A stretch of 64,000 nt of DNA from Perilla frutescens (GCA_026008535.1 BRKX01000014.1:22342694-22406693), one strand, 5' to 3'. Shown: positions 12,552-25,021, counted from the stretch's first letter. Numbers and translations are program-made. Notes: generated from the sequence alone by a model not told the origin.

Positions 12552-12822
12552 CTCCCTCGTCCCATTTATATAGTCCATATTACTATTTTGAGGTGTCCCA
12601 ATTATATAGTCTCATAACTATAAATAGTATTAATTTTCATAGTAATTTACAAATATACCCTTGTTAAGTATTGGAAATTAAAAATCAACCATTTAAATTT
12701 TGTAAAGTCATAAATTTTAAATAAGGATAATATTGGAAATTAAGCTTTAATGTCTTGTTTTCATAAATATTTTTAATCTACATGCGAGGATAAAGTGGAC
12801 TATATAAATGGGACGGAAGGAT
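12552..12822. mobile_element. Stowaway-like MITE nested in the hAT element
   Basis: It begins CTCCCTCGTCCCATTTATAT next to TA and ends ATATAAATGGGACGGAAGGA next to TTA. CTCCCTCCGTCCC-type inverted ends with TA duplication are diagnostic of Stowaway (Tc1/mariner-derived) MITEs. It is about 270 bp and has no coding content. Confidence 0.85.
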
Positions 12823-13740
12823 TACCTATTTTTTCAAAAAAATTGCAAACCTGGCATTTAACCAATTTTACGACCATAAAATCGCACTTTAATTGATTGT
12901 ATTTAACATTCCTATCAGTCATGTGGAAAAAATTCATCCAATCAAGAAATATTAAATTAAAATCAATTACACATGATTTTCAAGTCGTAAAATTACTTAA
13001 ATATTAGATTTGTAAAAAATTTGAAAATATAAGTACGATTTTTTTTTATTTTATAAAAAGTGCATCATTTTTTAAAAAGTACTCAAAATGTAGGTATCAA
13101 ATTGTAATTTATCCCATTATATGTAATTTTAAATTTTAATTTTAATAAATTAGGGGCACCATTTTTAGTGCTCGCAACGGGCCTTTAAAATCTCAGGGCC
13201 GGCCCTGTGTAGGCATTTTGTGGTTTTGTTGACTAAAACATGTTTGAAGATTTGTTGGTGATGCACGAATGTTGCATTAATCTATTGATGATGTGATTGA
13301 ACCTAATTAGCTATAAGCAAAACACTCTTCAGTCCAATATAATGTACAATGTACATTGAAGCGACTTAATATTCTTTAGAACTTAAATTTTGTCTACAGA
13401 TGGTTTCAGTTGGCTGCAAAGAATTAAAGTAGCCCTCGGATTGGCTTCTCTTCTCAAGTTTCTGCACACTGCAAAGGATTCAGTTTACAAACCTTTGATT
13501 GTTCCATAAAATAAAAATGTGCAGAAGATTTGGGAGCAACTATACGAACAAAAAGATCACATATATATAGCTGGCCTATTTATGTTTGGTGCTTGAGATT
13601 TCATCTACTTTATCCTTTCAATTGATTGATTATTGGGCTGACACTCTATCCCTAAACGACCTTAGCAGAAGCTATTACTCAACTCTATATTTGGAAGTTG
13701 AAGCAACCACTGTGGTGGGGATTTCAATCTGAAATTTGTG

Positions 13741-14242
13741 AAATGATTTTCATGATCTTCTCCGATGATTGGCTTTACACGAGTCTTCCTATAATATCTG
13801 AAATCACATATTAGCTAGTATTCTGTTTCTTGATGTTCTATGGGTTGCATACATGGTTGGCTTAGCCATAGGGATAGGGTGCATCTCAATTGTTTGCTTC
13901 AATTGGTTCGGTTAGATTAGATCAAATATACACATTTCTTTCTATTACGACAAAATTGGTGTCCTCGACATTGCTATCAAGCAATATTTCGAAATTCATC
14001 AACAACATGCAGCCACCATTTTCATCAAAATTAAAAGATTAAATGCAAAGACTTTACATATAGCAGGCATGTCACATAACATAATGCTCCTGCACAATGA
14101 TCATAAACATTATTTATGGGCCTTGAAGCTAAAATCTCTAGGAATTCTACATCCTCCCACATGTATCTACTTTGCAAGCTCATCTCCATTGCAGGAGAGC
14201 AACAAGAAACCTTCCACTACACCGACACCAGATGATATACAT
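13741..14242. other. Intergenic spacer
   Basis: Between the gammaCAL pseudogene remnant and the stop codon of the convergent F-box gene. The right part is presumably the 3' UTR of that gene. Nothing else was recognised. Confidence 0.5.
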
Positions 14243-17200
14243 CTAATGTTGTGGTGGCGGACAGTATGACATGACCAAGTAAACAGCACTGTAGACATGC
14301 TGACTGCAGTGGACAAGATCACCTTCTTCATTTTCTTGGTCATACAAGTTCAAATTCCCACGACAAATTTCCCCCGCACAGTAAGTTCCCCCAAAAGCAA
14401 CCCCGGGAAAGTTTTTCAGAAAAGGCGAGCTATCAATACCAGGGAGTCCAAAGAAAGAGTCACCACGGCCACAGCAAGAAAAGATAATGCCACCAAAGAC
14501 TTTTCTTTTGTCACAATGATCAACAACATTGCTTACATTGTTGTTACTATTGTCGCAATTTAGCTTCAGATGCATGATGTTATTGGAGACTCTGGTGCAA
14601 GATGACAAAGCAGCTCCTGAATCTGAGATGTAGAAACGGAACGGGTCTCCAGTTTTAATACCAACAGAATTCACCATCAGGTATTCTTCATCCCCTCTGA
14701 AGAGAGAGAGAGAAAAAACACTACTCATTTTGTTTACAACTGAAGACAACTATGAAATAAGCCAAGAGAATAGTCAGGGCTCTTGGCCAGAAACTTGTAA
14801 TATTTCAAGCAAGTCAAAGAATGCACTTCATCTAATAGCTTAATCTCACTGGACATACATGCTAATAAGTTCACAAGATATAGGACTTAGGAAATTTAGT
14901 TCAGAGGTTACTTGTTTCCAAAGGAATCAACTTTCTTTCTTTCTTTTTTTTTTTTTTTTGAGTAACAAAGGATTCAACTTTCTATCTAACAAACTACGTA
15001 AATAAATGCAGTAAACATGGCCACACAATTCTCTACGAGCTAATGAGATGGACCGAAGTATGCATTTTAGCTTTTAACAAGTATTTTTAAGATGTTTCCA
15101 TACAATCAATCCATGTTATTAATATGTTCCACTACATAAATTATTATCAACAAAAGGTTGTTGATGATGCAGTCTTCATTGAACGGCAAGCACCCTTCAC
15201 TAAATTAATATACAAATGCAAGGAATGCTATAGACTTTCCAGGATTGAAGATATAAAGATCATATATCTTAGATCAGCTAATTCAACTCTTGTCTTTGTA
15301 GACAACTTTTTTTGCACCAAGGGTATACTTTCAGAAGATAAACAAATCAGGAGAGGTGACTTAGACCTTTGCCTTTAGTTAATTCATACAAGTAACTAGT
15401 GTCCAAAAATAAAATAACTCATCCGACAATCCTAAGATTTCTAGTTATAATCTTACTTTGCTCAATGTAAGTTGAATCTACAATCGAAAGAGACAATTTA
15501 TAACTGATGAGGAGTGATATTATAGACTTGTATATTACCCCCGAACTTCATGGAATTCAAGAAATTGCATCCGTCTTACTCTTTCCATCCCAACTGAGCA
15601 TTTTCTTCTTTTCGTTACTCCAACATAGAAAGCAGGATACTGTATACGATCTCCAAGCTGCACAATAATATAAAAGAAAGAAATTAAAAGGAATTTATGA
15701 AAGATTTTAATATAGAAATGATTTCCCTTAAAAGCAGAAAGTAGCAGTAGCAGTATCATATAATCCAAAACGTGATCCACAGAAAGCAAGACACTCTGAC
15801 TTCTGTGTAACATACAACAGCAAAAAGGTGAGGAACGATGAAAGGCTCGATGGTCTTTTTAGTAATAGTTACAGTGACGGTTAACTAAGAAAAGAAAAAT
15901 TATTGCCTCAATATTGTATCCTTTAGAGTGATTGATTGTTGTCAATTAGAAACTTCAATCAATGAACTATGCTAGAATTACACAGTACATATGTGAAGTA
16001 CAAAATGGTGAGCTTCTAATGTTAACTCCATCTACAAAGCAAATGTACAACCACCACCAGCCAGATGTAAAAAAGGAAAATTATCCAGTGTCTATCTAGC
16101 TTTACCAACCATGCAAAACATTGACAACCAATTAGATGGACACTAATGGGTCATGATACCTCATCATAAATTTCCTCTAAAATAGCTTGGCCATCAAGGT
16201 GCCCACGAACAGTTTCTCTAGATGCAGTGAGCCAAGTAGAACTTTTCCGACATTTAACTGAAGCTGCCTTGTACGTGGGCCCGATTGGTGATATGCCAGT
16301 AGATAGCATGACATGGAATTGAGTTTCTCCAATATCTGCAAATAGTAATACAAACACACAATTAGCAATAGAAGACAATATTGATGGTAGCAATTTAACA
16401 AGTACCAACAGTTTTGTTAATATTGTGTCCATGGTTCTTGATAAGTAATTTTTCTCACAAGGCCAAAATGAAGGATGAACTCACCCAAAGGCTTGGTCCT
16501 ATCCCTTGCAAATAATAAGGCAACTGCAACACAACTGGAATTTGGCGAATTGGTAATACTATCACTTCTATATGAGAATTGACTGCCTCCATCACCAACA
16601 ACGAAGGTGTCCTCAGAGAAGGCATATTCTAAGAACAACAGCCAACAAAAAAGGAGTAAATTATCCACTCTAATTAGATTGAAACATCAAAAATCAAGTT
16701 TCCTTAAACTTAGTCCACTTTAGTATACTTGTTGCCTTTTTGGATTAAATACAGATTTATATTATGAAAAATGTAATGGGCATGAACGTCCAATCATTGG
16801 TTACTCACCAAGTGTTTGAAGAACTGGGTTGATGTCTCGTTCCCCGTCCTGGCACATCATTTAGTTCTAACGTTAGACACATATTGCATTATGAGATCTT
16901 TCAAAGTATATAACAATGTATCACCTCATAAAGTTGTCAAAGTTCCAGCCTTGTACATGCAATATCTCAATTTGCCTTTTATCAATAAACTATTAAGAGT
17001 GCCTAGTTTTGTTTAGGCACAAGTTGTTGCTACCAAGTTTTTTCATATACCAAGAACACAACTTTTTTTCTGATACAATATTTAAAGGAAATTAAATGAC
17101 AGCCTGATCTCGTGCGAAGCTAAAAAAAATAAAAAGAAAGAAGCAACCATCAATATTTGTTCAAGGAAGAAGTATATCATTTAAAAGCATCATTTTGAAG

Positions 17201-19230
17201 GAGATAGATGAACAACAAAAAAAAGTTACAAGCTTTAACTCACAGAAAACAATATGATTCCAGCGGGAGATGCAGAATCAGAGACAGTTGATGTAGCTTC
17301 TCTAATGTTCATTACAAAGTCTTCAATAAGAATGCCCTGAGGTTCCTGACATTTGCAAGCATCTCCATATAGCTTAGCTTTAAACTTGTAGAATAGTATA
17401 ACATTTAACTATTAATCGATCAATAGCACAAAAAGAAATCGGCTTTACTTTTTTCTTTTTTCTTTTTACCTCAAACAAATGGAAGACCATTATATAGAAT
17501 ATGATGTGCTACAAATCTGATAGCACAGTGAAGTTTCTTCCCTATATTCATTTTAGACATGAAAATAAATCCCATTTTCACTAAAAGATGTAGTTGGAGA
17601 TGACCATGCTTACCTTATTCAACAGAGGAATTATATGGGCCTTTAGTCCAGGTAAAAATCCGACTGTCAATGAAATCCCCCCCTTAACATTCTCCTCCAG
17701 CAATTCAGCACCATGATCTTCCTCCTCTGTTATTTCCCATTGAACCTAGATCATTAAGTCTTGCACATCACTGTATAACCAAGACCTAAAAACTAAAAAG
17801 TAATAAAAGAAAAACCATTTGTCTCCATATCCAATTTGAATGTGAAGGATATCTGAACTACTAAAATCATACTTATGTGCAGTTAAGCAGCAATATCGCA
17901 TGGAATAACAATTTCAAGGGGGGAGAAGCCCACTTTTTAGAAATTCATGGTTGTGTAAGAAAATTTTCAATTAGAATCATTTTTATGGATTGTTACCTCT
18001 ACAAACTGATCTGAGAGCACATCCCTGCCAATAACTCCCTCACACACATTGACAATGACAGGAATCCTGGAACCAAATTTCCCTTCAATCTGCAAAAATA
18101 TACCATTTCTAACTATCTAGTCGGAAAAATAGGCAAATATAACTCCCCTAGACATGCACATATTTATTACAAAAGTGATGAATCATACCAGTTGGAAGGC
18201 TGCTTGCAAGCCAAAGTGGGGGCCAATGGAGGCCATCACAAAATGAGGGCGAATTGGTTCAAGTAAGACCTTCTCCACAACCTCATTCACAGCATTCTAA
18301 AGCCACAACAGCTAAATATATTATTGTAGTGGAGAACCAAGATGAACTAAGCTGCTTAGTGCTTAGTCTAAGCATATATTGAAAACTGAAGAAAAAAATG
18401 GAAAAACAAAAGGCGTTTAGTTCCTTCAACTGTATCTCATGGGCACTCAAAAGTTAAAAGTCTAAATACTTCCCACACCATAGTTCCTTTTACTCATAGC
18501 TCTCATTGTTCTTACATAGTTAAGGCCGCAGGCCCGCAGTTATGAAAATAGCCCAATCCGAGATACAACAACAATGTGTCAAGCGTACGCTGATATGGGT
18601 TGTGTTAATCTGGTGACTATAGCTTTGTTTAAGTCATTAAATGATAATAAGTCGGATGAAATGGCATTACCAAGACAATTTAAGTAAAATCTAGACCAAT
18701 TATCACATAACACAAAATGTATATGAGATTAAAACCTAAATTCCGAGGGCAAAATCTTTCAGTTTGCCATAATTCATAAGAATCAGACAATCTGCACTGC
18801 AAGATCACTTTTTTTAGTTCGCCAATCGGACTACAATTAACAAATAAAACCGCATGCACTCGAATTGGGAAAATGGCAAAGAAAAAAAAAAAGATTTATG
18901 GGCATTTATCAATTATTATTATCAAACTCAGATAAAAAATAAAAAATAAAAAATAAATAAAAAATAAAAAGTAAAAGGAGTTGGGACCTCAAGCATAGGG
19001 TTAAAAGATACGGCGGAGCAGAGTTTGGGAAAGGAGAGGACGCGATGGCAGAGAGAGTTCCAGGAGCGGCTAACGCACGCCGCCGATGCGAAGGATAGAG
19101 CCGGCAACCGAGTGAGAATGTTTTGCATGAGATCGTCCCCTAAATCGTCAATATTTAGGGCGCCGCTACCTATTTTCTCCTCCGCTTTCAGCATTTTCTT
19201 CAGTGATCCGAGGGATTGTTGTTCGTCCAT
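14243..19230 (-). CDS. F-box protein with FIST domain (FBXO22-like)
   Basis: Ten exons with GT-AG borders and continuous phase give 536 residues: 18988-19230, 18189-18296, 17997-18089, 17614-17745, 17244-17345, 16809-16848, 16485-16628, 16160-16335, 15539-15657, 14243-14696. Residues 25-70 form an F-box (LNIDDLGDDLMQNILTRLPA, then CVSRSWNSLC), expected to bind SKP1 in an SCF ubiquitin ligase. Residues about 85-290 look like FIST_N (FVMASIGPHFGLQAAFQL; IPVIVNVCEGVIGRDV; SLTVGFLPGLKAHIIPLL; EDTFVVGDGGSQFSY). The C-terminal part looks like FIST_C (HVMLSTGISPIGPTYKAA; GGIIFSCCGRGDSFFG; FPGVAFGGTYCAGEI). FIST domains are predicted ligand sensors, and the F-box plus FIST pairing is that of animal FBXO22. 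The substrate in plants is not inferable here. The last exon is Cys-rich. Confidence 0.92.
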
Positions 19231-19540
19231 GCCAGAATTTAAGAATTGAGGGTTCCAGATTGACTCGGGAATTTGGAGATGGTAGCTTTCAGACTCGCGT
19301 TAAATATTTTTTTTTTTATTTTTTAATTTTTTACAGTAGGCATTTTTTTATTTTATTTTTTTCATTTTGCCGACAGTCACTAAGACCACGTTCGAAATGG
19401 CATGTAACCATGGTCTATAAACGCTTTCCTTGTAGAATTCGCATAGGCCGTCAACCAATTCGCTTCAATTAGGAATTTAGGATGTCAATCGGCCAGCCTT
19501 CTTTGATTTCGATTCGAGCTTATTGTACCATTTAATTTAC
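19231..19540. other. Upstream region of the F-box gene
   Basis: Presumed promoter and leader of the minus-strand F-box gene, with a T-rich stretch at 19305-19375. No clear TATA box was recognised. Confidence 0.4.
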
Positions 19541-19544
19541 TCTT

Positions 19545-21020
19545 TGCATTTCACTTGCTCAATACATTATTATTTTTACTCTTTACACCACGCACATTTA
19601 CATTAATACCCTTTTATTTTAAATTTAAAATTAATTTCTTTTCTAAATTAAATTAATTTAACCTAATTAATAATTAAAAAGAATATCTAATTAAAAAAAA
19701 CAGTTCATCCTCAACCTTCCGCCGTCGACACCACCCTTTTTCTTCCTCACCCGTTCAGCCAACCTTCCGTCGTCGCCGCCACTTTAGCCAACCAAAACCA
19801 TTCCAATCCCAGAACCTTCAAACAACCAAAGAAATCACTATGTTCCAAACCCAAATTCAACAACTGAACCATCTCAGACCCACCCCACCGTTCACAGCTT
19901 CCTGTTGGTACAATCACTAGGGCCAGAGCCGCAAAAATTGCTCCCTCATCTCACAGCCCCTGCTCACCCCTTCACCCCTGCATCACCCTCATCTGAATTG
20001 GACACCTCAACACCGTCTGATTCATCTCCCATTTCCCTCATCTTCTCCCGTCACACCCTCGTCTCATCACCCTCACCTGAATCGAACACCTCACCCTGCC
20101 CCCGCCCCCGCCACTTCAGCCAACCTTCTGCTATTGCCTACGGTCACCTCTTTTTCTTCCCACCCTTCCTAGTCAGGGGCGGTTTTGAGGGTGTGCGGAG
20201 TGGGCGACCGCACAGGGCCCCGAAAAATCGAGGGCCCCCGAATATATATAGGTCCATATATGTATGTATAGATAAATAGTAGAAAATATTATCAATTAAT
20301 CACTTAGCTCAGTGGAAAACCGCTTTCTTCAAGTTTCTTAGTGCGCGGGTTCGATTCTTCAGTGTAACATTCATTTTACTGCTTGCGCTTGGGGCCCTTT
20401 GACATAATTCCTTTTTTAATAAGTAGGACCTGCCCATATTCTTCTATTAATAAAGGGACCAATTTTAAATTTTGCACAGGGCCTCCGATAGGCTAGCCCC
20501 GCCCTGTTCCTAGTCCTTATCTCTCCTCCTCCTCCTCAAGGGTGATTCGAAAATAATTTTTCAAACCACTGTCCACTCTTCGAATTCGAACCACTCCTAG
20601 CTCGTGGTTTGGACTTGAAGGAAGATAAGAGATGTTTATCTCGTTCCTGGCGGTGGCGGCCATGGCGGCCATGAATGGCTTCATCTTCTTCTCCAATTCG
20701 TCTTCTTCGTCTTCTTAACCACTGTGATTGGGGATGTTGGGGAAAAAGAAGGGATGGGCAGAGGGGGCTATGGTTGGTTCGAAGGAGTGGGAGAGGGCGG
20801 TGACAGTTGAAATTTGGCTGACATTGTTGCCAGCAAGTCGGCGGAGAAGAACGGGGAGAAGTGGTGTGAGGGTTTTTTTCTTCTTTTTTTTAAATTTATT
20901 TAATTTATTAATTATTTTGATTTTTTATTTAATAAGGATATTTAAGTAATTTTATAATTAATTATTTTTGAATTAAATCATTTTGTGGTGCAAAGAGTAT
21001 TTTTGGTAGTGCAAAACTAT
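19545..21020. mobile_element. Candidate inverted-repeat element with GC-rich core
   Basis: An AT-rich left flank (19545-19705, with TACTCTTTACACCACGC) and an AT-rich right flank (20870-21020, complement reading TACTCTTTGCACCACAAAATG) are imperfect inverted repeats around a more GC-rich, Pro/Ser-codon-rich core (19706-20870). That is the layout of a DNA transposon that has captured genomic sequence, as Pack-MULEs do. No gene is recognisable in the core, which is interrupted by the hAT MITE at 20174. The borders are approximate. Confidence 0.4.
20174..20506. mobile_element. Small hAT MITE with perfect 8-bp target duplication
   Basis: The ends are CAGGGGCGGTTTTGAGG and GGCTAGCCCCGCCCTG. TTCCTAGT is present exactly on both sides (20166-20173 and 20507-20514). 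The 333-bp body encodes nothing. It carries tRNA-like internal boxes: TTAGCTCAGTGG (20304-20315, A-box-like) and GGGTTCGATTC (20347-20357, B-box-like). Confidence 0.9.
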
Positions 21021-21949
21021 TTGTAAATTATGTTTATATATATATATATATATATATAGGAATCAAGTCTCATATGAGAACTTAGGAACCAATTCAAGCT
21101 CTAGATTTTATTAGATCTAAGGGTCATAATTAAGTCAATATTTTAGTCAAAGTAAGGTGGCAAACTTGTAATATTAGAGAATCTTAATGAAGGAGGGTTA
21201 TTTTCATAATTTAGAAATTTTGTTATATTTTTTCGATTTTGAATTCAATTTTCAAAGTTAAATAGGCGACGCTTTAAAACTATTTTTTTTCAAGACATGT
21301 GTATTGATATGCTAACATGACATATATATATATATATATATATATGTTGCTAATATTAATGAATTATATTGCTAACATCAGAAACTCATATTATAACATG
21401 ACGAGATCATATTCATAAATTGATCATACGTGTTAAACAATGTTCATATGACATTGGACCATAGTTAAAATAACATTGTGCAATGTGTTGCAACATTATC
21501 TTATAGGATAAAAGTATATCTAGACAATTTAATTTTAAAATTTGGGTAGTTGGGCAAGTTTTAACACTATAGGAGTTATTTGGGCAATTTGTACTATATT
21601 TAAACCATTTGACTAACAAAATCTGAATATTCCTTCACTTTTCTAACAAGTACCTTACACATTTGTACTTTCCATACAAAAAGAATAAAAGATTTATTTT
21701 GAACAAAATCTCTCTTGGTCTATCCAAACTCAATTTTAGTTTGAAAACAAAACTACCGTGTGCTCCATTAATATCACTATTGATTTTTTTATAACTACCC
21801 TCTCTACTCTCTCTCTCTCACACATAATTATCGGCTCCATAACATTCATCTGTCTTTCTCTCTCGCAAGTTCCGTTAAAAAAAACTACATCGTTGGACTT
21901 GACATGAAGACAATGAAGGAACAACATGAAGATATACGACCAACGTCTA

Positions 21950-22740
21950 AATCGGGAGAGGTTAGATTTGCTAACGTTATAACAACTATTGAAGGATAAT
22001 GTTACGGTTGTTTAAGAGCTATAACGATTATTGAAATAAATATGTAACAACAGATGAACGATAGGTCGAGATCTTCCATAACGATAGATTAGTTGGAGAG
22101 CTATAACGATGGTGCATGAATATATAACAATAGTTGAACGATAACCCAGATCTTGCATAACGATAATATAGTTCATGCCGTAACGATAGATTATTTTGAT
22201 ATAACGATAGTTCATAATCTATAAAAATAGTTGATTTATCATTAAATCTGGTATACATATGCTTAATTGTACTCTAATGTTAGGTTATTTGATGCAATAA
22301 CATTATGCTTTAGTTATAACGATAATTTACAATCTATAACGATAGTAAAATAATATATAACGATAGTGACGTGCTTTAATCGTTTATATATATCGTTATG
22401 CCCATATTGTTGTTTTTAAATATCATTATGGTTTAATTATAATATATATCGTTATGTCTATTTTTATGTCTATCGGTATTCCTATTGTTATGCCTATCAT
22501 TATGGTTTAATTATAATATAATCGTTATGTCTATCGTTAAATTAATCGTTACGCCTATCGTTAAAGTAATTCGTTACAAATTATAATATAATCATTATGC
22601 CTATCGTTAAATTAATCGTTATGTCTATCATTAATTCGTTACAAATTATAATATAATCGTTATGCCTTATATTATTAAATTAATCGTTATCACACAAAGC
22701 ATATTTTAGTTTTATTTTAAAAAAATTAATAATAATCGTT
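21950..22740. repeat. TAACGATA / TATCGTTA motif array
   Basis: Dozens of near-copies of TAACGATA occur, mainly as ATAACGATA in the left half (to about 22370) and as the complement TATCGTTATG in the right half, giving an overall inverted layout. Spacing is irregular, roughly 15-40 bases. The same motif recurs at 24780-25020 and 30990-32780. Confidence 0.8.
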
Positions 22741-22879
22741 ATTATTATTATTATTATTTTTGTTATGTCCTATTAAAAAAAAAAATAATTGTTATTATTT
22801 TTGTTATGGCCTAATATTAATAATAATATTAGTCTAAATAATATTATTAGTAAAAAAATAAAAAAAGGTAAAGTTAATA

Positions 22880-23888
22880 ATAAAGAGTCGAGACCGACGA
22901 ACAAGAATAGACGGGGTTAGGTGCATCGAAGGAAGGTGGCTAGCTCGGCGTCTCGTCGAGTTGCAACGGCGGCAGAGCCGTCTGCTACGACCCAACGGCG
23001 CCCCTAGCACATTCCCTCACTGCATCCCTTCCACGCCACTCCGCTCGTCATCTTACAGAACACTCACGAAGAACGCTTTTTACTTCGACAGAACTTTCTC
23101 GGCTTTCAAAGATTCTCACTCTCTCAATTTAGAAGTGAAATAGATGGTAAATGAGCAAAGGAATGCAAATGGGTGATCCCTTATTTATAGGAGGAGCTTT
23201 GTCTTCCCTTGGAAGCCATTGCAGTGCGAGAATACTGCGAAATTATCCCGGATTCGGTTAAAAGCTGCTTTATTCGATGTCGAGGTCTAAATGACTTCAG
23301 ACACGAAATCTAAAAATACTGGGAGACTCGTTGGCTCGAATACTAGTGAACCAGCTTGATTCGTGAAGAAGACAGGGTCGTCAGAAGAAAGACTAGCAAA
23401 TATTCCCTTTTTGGAATTTTTTTTTACTATTCACTCATACTGACAGATTTTGCTCCCGAACGTTCGATTGACCTCTGAATGGAAATCCGTGAACGCCAAC
23501 GGAATCCTTGAGTCATTTCCCATAAGAGGGGTCTGACAGAACTAGACTCAGATCAACGAGGAAGATTTCATAAATTTCTCAAAACACGAACGCACACAAA
23601 AGTTACTATTCATTCGCCTTTTAAATATGTTTTTCATCACCGGGAACTCAAATGACTTCATATTTAAAATCCGAAAACACCGGCATACTCCTTGAGTAAA
23701 AACCTTTCTAATGAGACCACAAATGGCCATAAAAGAATTAAGATCATATTTTTCGAAAAGACGATTTTCACGAAAACTGACTCTTAAAGTAGTGACTGAC
23801 ATCCAACCTTATTTAAATTTCTTTCTTAACTGATTAATTAACATTAACAATTATTTTAAACCTTATCCAAAAAATCTGGGGTGTTACA
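22880..23888 (-). mobile_element. Gypsy-type LTR fragment (minus strand)
   Basis: On the minus strand it starts TGTAACACCCC at 23888, the usual start of many plant Ty3/gypsy LTRs. A TATA-like CTATAAATAAGGGATCACCC lies near 23172-23191, followed by a GC-richer transcribed-region-like stretch to about 22880. No internal coding sequence is attached, so it is a solo or truncated LTR. The far end is uncertain. Confidence 0.6.
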
Positions 23889-24779
23889 GGATTGTATTTA
23901 AACATTATTTTACAAATATAATCCTATTTAATATTCTTTAAAATCTAATATGAAGGAAAAACACATAGTAGAAAATAAGGGCAATGTAAAGAAATATTAA
24001 AATACAATCAATTAGATATGATTTTTGACCTGAAAATTTGACGAAATGTTAAATTTGTAAAATTTTTGAAAAAATGGTTTTTTGTTAATTTTGAAAAGGT
24101 GGATTATTTTTTAAAAAGAACTCAAAATATAAGTATTATGTGTAATTTATCCATGAATTTTCATACAATTTTTTTTGTTGCAATTTTATTACAATCTATG
24201 AATCTATAGACGCATACAGAGATATGTGCGACTAATTAAATGAATAAATATACATAAATAGGTATAGATGATTAGTAGCATCGAAATAAATATTTTAAAT
24301 TTAAAGTTTAACAAAAGAAAAGAAAAACTGATGCCTATAACTCAAAAAGCTGCCACACCTAAAACTAAAAAAAGCTCATGCATTTTGTAAAAATTGACGT
24401 GTCCCAAGTTTTTATCACAACTTTTTTTTATTTGTTTTACATGTGCATTTTGTGAATTTTTTCTGCTGATGTTACAGAAATGAGCGGACTGCATGAGATC
24501 TTGGAGGGAAAATTTCATGCAAATCACTATTGATACTACTTCATTATTATATATAGTATAGATTTAATTAAGGTATAACGGCAAGTCTTAAATTTAAATT
24601 TAAAATTTTGTGTTATTATTATTATTAATCTATTGTGTAAATTAAAATGGTTTAATTAACCTATATCATATTAATACAAAATTATTATTATTTATATTAA
24701 TTATTTATTTAATTTTTATTTTTTTACTAATAGTATTATTTAGACTAATATTATTATTAAATTTTTGCACAATTAAACT
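23889..24779. other. AT-rich repeat-derived sequence
   Basis: Positions 23889-24160 resemble the foldback family also seen at 12830-13130 and 33596-33976 (shared phrases such as TTTTTAAAAAG followed by ACTCAAAATATAAGTA). Beyond that it is AT-rich interior sequence. No gene. Confidence 0.45.
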
Positions 24780-25021
24780 AATGTTATCGTTCAATTATAA
24801 TTAACTTAAATGTATCGTTAAGATATTATGGTTATCGTTAATGTTTACCTATAATTAAATTAAATTATAATTAGGGCATGATAATAATGCTATATTATAA
24901 TAGAGCATAACGATAAGGTTATCGTTAATGATTTCATGTTATTAACATTAAATAGGGCATAATGACTATGTTAAATAGGCCATAACGAAAATGATAATAA
25001 ATAACGATTATTATTATTATT

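Larger units (their letters stand above)
11924..13207 (+). mobile_element. hAT-type element with degenerate transposase remnant
   Basis: The ends are CAGTGGCGGTCTTGAGG at the left and GGGCCGGCCCTG at the right, imperfect terminal inverted repeats of hAT type. They are flanked by TGTAGACA (11916-11923) and TGTAGGCA (13208-13215), an 8-bp target duplication with one mismatch. Inside, 12232-12477 encodes residues including TKLLSIYLLKFYLRSTMSQKR and WNGLALMSIEQEF. These match the hAT C-terminal dimerisation end of the TTF-type zinc-finger transposases common in plants. The catalytic core is missing, so the element is not autonomous. A Stowaway-like MITE (12552-12822) is nested in it. Its terminal GGGGCC-rich segments resemble those of the smaller hAT element at 20174. 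Confidence 0.85.
11386..13511 (+). pseudogene. Decayed protein-kinase-like gene
   Basis: Three exon-like pieces with intact GT/AG borders can be read: 11386-11601, 11734-11852 and 13400 to about 13510. Piece 1 reads MELEKAFNLSYQELASYTDNF, then a region like a kinase glycine loop (FRKIYHGKVEQ) and MLVKI before an in-frame TAG at 11545-11547, where a Trp codon is likely in relatives; the frame then continues to NEQRLM. Piece 2 (DEVILLCHHVLSDHPGMLKLCGYC) corresponds to the helix-C / beta-4 region and then frameshifts. Piece 3 (DGFSWLQRIKVALGLASLLKFLH) corresponds to helix E of plant receptor-like cytoplasmic kinases and ends in a stop. The catalytic loop and activation segment are gone. The second intron holds the hAT element at 11924-13207. 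Confidence 0.7.
10033..13740 (+). pseudogene. Partial, interrupted tandem copy of the gammaCAL gene
   Basis: Positions 10033-10249 match exon 1 of the gene at 5998 but lack several blocks: the linker after the presequence (about 63 bp), the WAPK-side residues, the VAPNVVLAGQ stretch, SVWN and the IGFCSN region. The copied frame stays open to a stop in former intron sequence (10270-10272). The exon-1 donor (ACAG|GTCAGCTT) and the first part of the intron are still recognisable (to about 10430), so this is a DNA duplication, not a retrocopy. A remnant of the end of exon 2 sits far away at about 13640-13740 (GCAGAAGCTATTACT, TATATTTGGAAGTTGAAG, GGGATTTCAATCTGA), with internal deletions. Most of exon 2 and its acceptor are missing. 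A kinase-like pseudogene and a hAT element fill the gap. Confidence 0.85.

Noticed and set aside
14297..14563. Plus-strand open frame opposite the last F-box exon
   Set aside because: It is antisense to an exon whose minus-strand product shows clear FIST_C motifs.
15124..15378. Plus-strand open frame of 84 codons
   Set aside because: It lies within the last intron of the F-box gene and has no recognisable domain.
20304..20357. Possible tRNA gene
   Set aside because: A and B boxes are present but no acceptor stem or anticodon arm can be folded convincingly, and the segment is inside a hAT MITE.
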